NCBI RefSeq assembly: GCF_014203395.1
Contig: NZ_JACHIW010000001.1
Location: 4,137,501 to 4,201,500 of the forward strand
Reading direction: 5' to 3'
DNA length: 64,000 bases
Source of the DNA: Saccharopolyspora phatthalungensis
Lineage (GTDB): Bacteria > Actinomycetota > Actinomycetes > Mycobacteriales > Pseudonocardiaceae
Made by a program: the position numbers and the translations under genes. Each line of letters begins with the position of its first letter. Position 1 is the first letter of the stretch. Positions 60,453-64,000 of the stretch are shown here, piece after piece. The notes beneath the pieces were generated by a model. That model did not search any database. It had not been told where the DNA came from and saw nothing but the letters and a program-made list of their open reading frames with translations.

Positions 60453-62102
60453 GTGCTAAGTCTCACTTCGGATGTTTCTCGAGTCAAAGAGGCCTACGGG
60501 TTGGACGCGCGCAAGAGCCTCCTATTCTCCGCCATTCGGCTCGATTCCTCCCCACTCGTCGCGCCATTGATTGCACAGACCGATGACGGCACTTACCTGC
60601 TCGTGCGCCAGCAGGAGCAGGGCAATGCCCTCTCGGCAGGAGTGCCCAAGGAGCAAATCAAGTTCTATGCTCCCTGGGTCACGATCGACCACCGGGTCAC
60701 CGCCGGTACGCCGGTCGCACCCTCGCTCACGGCACTGGTTGAAGAACTCGCGGCCGGCGCTGCGGTGAACTTTTCCGCCGATGTTGTCTACAGTCACTAC
60801 CTGACCCTTTCCGGCTCCCTCGATCTCGTTGTCGGCGCCCCGGATCCGACCCCGGCCACCGCATACGAGATCGATGTCGCGGGTGTTCTCGCGAAATTCG
60901 AGACCTGGCGCGAGGAAGGCGTCCGGACCGCGCGGCGACTGATCAAGGGCGTTCCTCATCTTGCGGACTTGTCCACCGAACTCGCGAGCGATAAGGACAG
61001 CCGCTTCGAGGCGTTGAGCGCGTTGGCAGCTGACCGCTCGCTTGATTCGCTTGTTCTCGCGGCGCCACCCAATTTCACCGAGGTAACCGGGTTCTCCCAA
61101 CCGGAAGGTGCGGTCGCCCTATGGGTGGGAGAAACGAACAGGCTCTTCGTCCTGGCGCCCAACGGGACGACAAACGTTCCCGGTACGCCGGTCGGCCGGT
61201 TCGCTTCGGTCGGGGCCGGTGTGCTGGCGCTATCCAACGGCACGAGAGTCGGCGTCGAGGACGAGTGGATCAGCACCGGTTTTGCCCTCGAACTTGAGCA
61301 CGCGGGTGCCGAGCTTGTCTCGGTCTCGACCGGCCTCGGCCACTGGCGGGACGTTCGCGATCATGAGGATCTTGCCTTCCAGGTCGTCGCCGCGCGGGCG
61401 AGCGTGTTCGCCATCGAAGAGGCGCTGAACTGGGCGAATGATTCGCTCGAAGCCGGTCACTCTTTTACCGAGCTCGATATCTACGCGGAATATCTTGATA
61501 AACTCGTTGAATTTCGGGTAGCGAATCAGATTCCCTTCGCGATCGAGCCGTACTTCACCAATCTGCACTCGTCGAACAGAATGCTGTTTCCCGGCCCGCC
61601 CGTCGATTTTCCGATCAACGACGAAACTACCTGTATTCAGTTGGACGCCGGCGTGCGCATCACCTGCGAAGGGGTCACTGTCGCCACCTCCGACATGGCG
61701 CGATCGTTGCCCCGCACCCAGGGGGCGAAGGAGGCTTACAGCTTCTTCTTCGACGTCGTGCGCGAGGGCATCATCGGACAGCTTAAGGCCGGTGTGGTGT
61801 GCGAAGACGTGCACGAAGGCACACTTCGCTACCTGACGCCGCACCTCGATCGAATGATCGAGATCGGAATGCTCGGACCCGAGATCGATTTCAACGCCGA
61901 GTACCGGAAGCGAAACGTGGGGCACCTGATGGGCAAGCAGGAGTCGTTTGCCAACGAGCTGCGGCCTGGGTACCAGTACGTGCTGGAGGTCGGATCTTAC
62001 GGCGCCGCTGAAATTCCGTGGCGCTACGGAAACGCGGCGATCGGCACCGAGGACCTCTGGTATATCGGACACGACCGCACGTACATCTTGAGCAAGCGCT
62101 GA
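60453..62102 (+). CDS. M24-family (creatinase/Xaa-Pro peptidase-like) metallohydrolase
   Basis: GTG 60453 is spaced six bases from AAAGGAG; 549 residues. The pita-bread C-terminal domain has all five metal ligands: Asp in CIQLDAGVRI, Asp in VATSDMARS, His in NVGHLMGKQES, Glu in VLEVGSYG and Glu in AIGTEDLWYI. The N-terminal domain (about 300 residues) is longer than in creatinase and diverged. The enzyme probably opens an amide, amidine or Xaa-Pro bond in the imported compound. Last gene of the transporter operon. Confidence 0.83.
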   Translation: MLSLTSDVSRVKEAYGLDARKSLLFSAIRLDSSPLVAPLIAQTDDGTYLLVRQQEQGNALSAGVPKEQIKFYAPWVTIDHRVTAGTPVAPSLTALVEELAAGAAVNFSADVVYSHYLTLSGSLDLVVGAPDPTPATAYEIDVAGVLAKFETWREEGVRTARRLIKGVPHLADLSTELASDKDSRFEALSALAADRSLDSLVLAAPPNFTEVTGFSQPEGAVALWVGETNRLFVLAPNGTTNVPGTPVGRFASVGAGVLALSNGTRVGVEDEWISTGFALELEHAGAELVSVSTGLGHWRDVRDHEDLAFQVVAARASVFAIEEALNWANDSLEAGHSFTELDIYAEYLDKLVEFRVANQIPFAIEPYFTNLHSSNRMLFPGPPVDFPINDETTCIQLDAGVRITCEGVTVATSDMARSLPRTQGAKEAYSFFFDVVREGIIGQLKAGVVCEDVHEGTLRYLTPHLDRMIEIGMLGPEIDFNAEYRKRNVGHLMGKQESFANELRPGYQYVLEVGSYGAAEIPWRYGNAAIGTEDLWYIGHDRTYILSKR

Positions 62103-62133
62103 TGATCGCTGCGAGATCACGATGAGACTGCGT

Positions 62134-62188
62134 CTGCCCGTGTGCCCGGCCCATCGCACGAGTCGGGGGTTCAGCGGTACACGGGCAG
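62134..62188. terminator. Inverted repeat after the M24 hydrolase gene
   Basis: CTGCCCGTGT (62134-62143) and ACACGGGCAG (62179-62188): 10-bp perfect arms separated by 35 nt. It lies just downstream of the M24 gene; there is no T-tract, so terminator function is inferred. Confidence 0.4.
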
Positions 62189-62249
62189 TCGTGACGGGAG
62201 CGACCGAAGTGACCGTGACCAGACAGCAGGCGTATACATAGGCAGTTGT

Positions 62250-62267
62250 TGTCTTCCTTGGTAGATG
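62250..62267. promoter_or_regulatory. Candidate operator in the iclR promoter
   Basis: TGTCT-N8-AGATG, similar to the TGTCT-N8-AGACA sites at 57304-57340; the minus-strand reading TCTACCAAGGAAGAC matches 57306-57320 at 12 of 15 positions. TGTCTATAT (62269-62277) also recurs inverted at 57332-57340. Confidence 0.45.
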
Positions 62268-62340
62268 CTGTCTATATGGTCGGTTATCCTGCTACATGCT
62301 TGGTAGGTGTCACTAGGTATACGGCAGAGATCGGGGTGCG

Positions 62341-63147
62341 ATGAGCAAGCGTGCTGATGGACAACCTGGTCAAGGCGGAGTTCGCGACGTCAAGTCGGCG
62401 GCGCGGACCGTTGAGTTGCTCGAATTGCTGGCGTCCCGCGACAACCCGCATGCACGCCTGCGTGAGCTGAGCGAGGCGCTCGACGCGCCACGCAGCAGCG
62501 TCTACGCGCTGATACGCACGCTTGTGGAGCGTGGTTGGGTTCGAGTCGACGAGAGCGGATCGAGGTACAGCCTTGGCATCCGCGCCCTGCTGGCCGGCAC
62601 CACGTACCTCGATGTCGATCCGCACCTGCGAATTGCGCAGCCCCATATCAGGGATCTGAACGCCAGCCTCGACGAGACGATTCACTTCGGCCGACTCGAT
62701 CGCGCCGACATCGTTTACCTCGCGACCGAGGAGTCCAGCCGCTATCACCGGCCGTTCAGCCGGGTCGGCCGCCGGTTGCCCGCGTTCAGCACCTCGATGG
62801 GCAAGTCCCTGCTGGCAGAGCGGCTCGACACCGGTATCGAGGACCATCTTCCGCGCCGGCTGACCCCGCTGACCCCGAACACGATCCTGGACGAGGACGA
62901 GCTGCTGGAGAATCTGCGCGCGACCCGGGAGCGCGGCTATGCCGTCGACCGCGAGGAGAACTACGTCGGGGTCGTATGCTTCGGCCTCGCGCTGCGCTAC
63001 TCCAATCCGCCGCGCGACGCGATCAGCTGTTCGGTCCCGATCGATGCGTTGAGTCCAGGCCGCGAGGAAGTAATCGTCGAGGCATTGCGGCAAACGCGCC
63101 TCGCGATCGAGCGGATGGCGCCGTTCGACGGCTCCGTCACGCTCTGA
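62341..63147 (+). CDS. IclR-family regulator
   Basis: A 268-residue protein with N-terminal winged helix (VKSAARTVELLELLASRDNP, RLRELSEALDAPRSSVYALI) and C-terminal IclR effector domain (ETIHFGRLDRADIVYLATEE, LPAFSTSMGKSLLAE, ERGYAVDREENYVGVVCFG). It lies directly behind the transporter/hydrolase operon and shares candidate sites with its promoter, so I infer control of that operon. Confidence 0.92.
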   Translation: MSKRADGQPGQGGVRDVKSAARTVELLELLASRDNPHARLRELSEALDAPRSSVYALIRTLVERGWVRVDESGSRYSLGIRALLAGTTYLDVDPHLRIAQPHIRDLNASLDETIHFGRLDRADIVYLATEESSRYHRPFSRVGRRLPAFSTSMGKSLLAERLDTGIEDHLPRRLTPLTPNTILDEDELLENLRATRERGYAVDREENYVGVVCFGLALRYSNPPRDAISCSVPIDALSPGREEVIVEALRQTRLAIERMAPFDGSVTL

Positions 63148-63392
63148 CCTCGACCGCCGCACATGTCGCCACTCAAGGCTGTCGATGGCCCGGTGCCGAC
63201 CGGACGTCGCGAGGCCGAATTTCGTGTGTCATCAAGGGGATTCGAGTAGTGCTCGGTCTGTAGTAAGGCTCGTCAAGTTCCTTCGGCCCGTCTGACTCGG
63301 CGCCTGCGCGGACTCCGGTTTGCGGTGCCGAGTTGCGAACCGGCTGGTGCCTACCACGCTGAATGGTGAGGCGAGGAGTTGGAGGAGCCGGG

Positions 63393-64000
63393 ATGACCAG
63401 TGACACCAGCACCACCGGGACCACCTGGACCACCACGCCGACGGTGTCGGAGTACTTGGACGCGCGGGAACTGGACGGCCTCCAGCTGTGGTGGCGGGCG
63501 GCCAACTACCTGTCCGTCGGACAGATCTACCTCATGGACAACCCGCTGCTGCGGGAGCCGCTGCGCCCGGAGCACATCAAGCCCCGGCTGCTCGGGCACT
63601 GGGGCACCACGCCGGGACTGAACTTCATCTACGCCCACCTGAACCGGGCGATCCGGGCCCGCGACCTGGACATGATGTATGTGATCGGCCCGGGCCACGG
63701 CGGGCCCGGTCTGGTCGCGGCGGCGTGGCTGGAGGGCACCTATAGCGAGGTCTACCCCGACGCGGCCCAGGACTACGAGGGGCTGCGTCGCTTGGTCACC
63801 CAGTTCTCCTTCCCCGGCGGGATCCCCAGCCACGTCGCACCGGAGACGCCCGGGTCCATCCACGAGGGCGGGGAGCTCGGGTACTCGCTCTCGCACGCCT
63901 TCGGCGCGGCCTTCGACAACCCCGATCTGATCGTGTCGTGCGTGGTGGGCGACGGCGAGGCGGAGACCGGGCCACTGGCAACGGGCTGGCATTCCAACAA
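63393..64000 (+). CDS. xfp: Phosphoketolase, N-terminal part
   Basis: ATG 63393 with GGAGGAG upstream; the gene runs off the window, 202 codons present. The N-terminal TPP domain of Xfp enzymes is evident: [77 protein letters not shown] and [14 protein letters not shown]. It cleaves xylulose-5-phosphate (and often fructose-6-phosphate) to acetyl phosphate and a sugar phosphate. An acetate kinase gene usually follows. Confidence 0.95.
   Translation, partial: MTSDTSTTGTTWTTTPTVSEYLDARELDGLQLWWRAANYLSVGQIYLMDNPLLREPLRPEHIKPRLLGHWGTTPGLNFIYAHLNRAIRARDLDMMYVIGPGHGGPGLVAAAWLEGTYSEVYPDAAQDYEGLRRLVTQFSFPGGIPSHVAPETPGSIHEGGELGYSLSHAFGAAFDNPDLIVSCVVGDGEAETGPLATGWHSN

Noticed and set aside
61230..62159. 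Minus-strand 309-codon frame over the M24 hydrolase gene
   Set aside because: Antisense of a gene with all five metal ligands in order; no start signal or family pattern.

Overview
The window is chromosomal DNA of a high-GC actinomycete. Supporting signs are strongly G/C-biased third codon positions, frequent GTG starts, many 4-bp ATGA/GTGA gene overlaps, a mycothiol-type formaldehyde dehydrogenase, a coproheme decarboxylase (HemQ), a DNA ligase C, an LtrA protein and an Asp23/AmaP cluster. A member of the Pseudonocardiaceae (Saccharopolyspora-like) is my best guess; that is inference from gene content. I found no rRNA, tRNA or CRISPR array.

Layout. 1-287: 3' end of hemQ. 416-6.5 kb: an accessory patch with four small zinc-ribbon genes (two nearly identical), an ECF42-type sigma factor with its DGPF partner, a VapBC pair, a HicB-like antitoxin that runs antisense into vapC, broken genes, and a GntR/UTRA regulator next to a perfect palindrome. 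6.5-12.6 kb: msrB, an AlkZ-like protein, membrane proteins, a 34-residue cysteine-rich peptide gene, a lipoprotein hydrolase lacking its nucleophile, and a DMT exporter. 12.7-19.6 kb: one long minus-strand run holding a RibD-like reductase, an ECF sigma factor, a zinc-finger/Asp23 hybrid, Asp23/Gls24 and AmaP-type envelope-stress genes, ligC and a PanE-like reductase. 19.7-31.5 kb: zapE, rocD, a lactonase, a Ser/Thr kinase, a sugar ABC transporter, a peroxiredoxin, a serine-hydrolase lipoprotein and ltrA.

31.6-37.9 kb is a second accessory patch: a SLOG-type gene, a regulator relic, four overlapping small genes, and a three-gene operon of a radical SAM protein with a seven-fold CxP cysteine tail, an ABC-type AAA ATPase and a phosphotransferase-like kinase, followed by an IS element and an inverted relic of the same IS. 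This patch shares sequence with the relics near 6.3 kb.

38.0-64.0 kb is mainly catabolic: a Fpg/Nei glycosylase, 3-hydroxybutyryl-CoA dehydrogenase, a TetR-controlled oxidoreductase/hydrolase pair, a GntR-controlled glutarate module (CoA-transferase and glutaryl-CoA dehydrogenase), an amidase and MFS transporter, formaldehyde detoxification (mscR and a metallo-hydrolase), a glucarate/galactarate module (KdgD, ketoglutarate semialdehyde dehydrogenase, LysR), and an ABC transporter/M24-hydrolase/IclR module of lower GC that looks acquired. The window ends inside a phosphoketolase gene. A family of intergenic palindromes (GATTTC-N4-GAAATC) recurs at four places between 37.9 and 51.5 kb.
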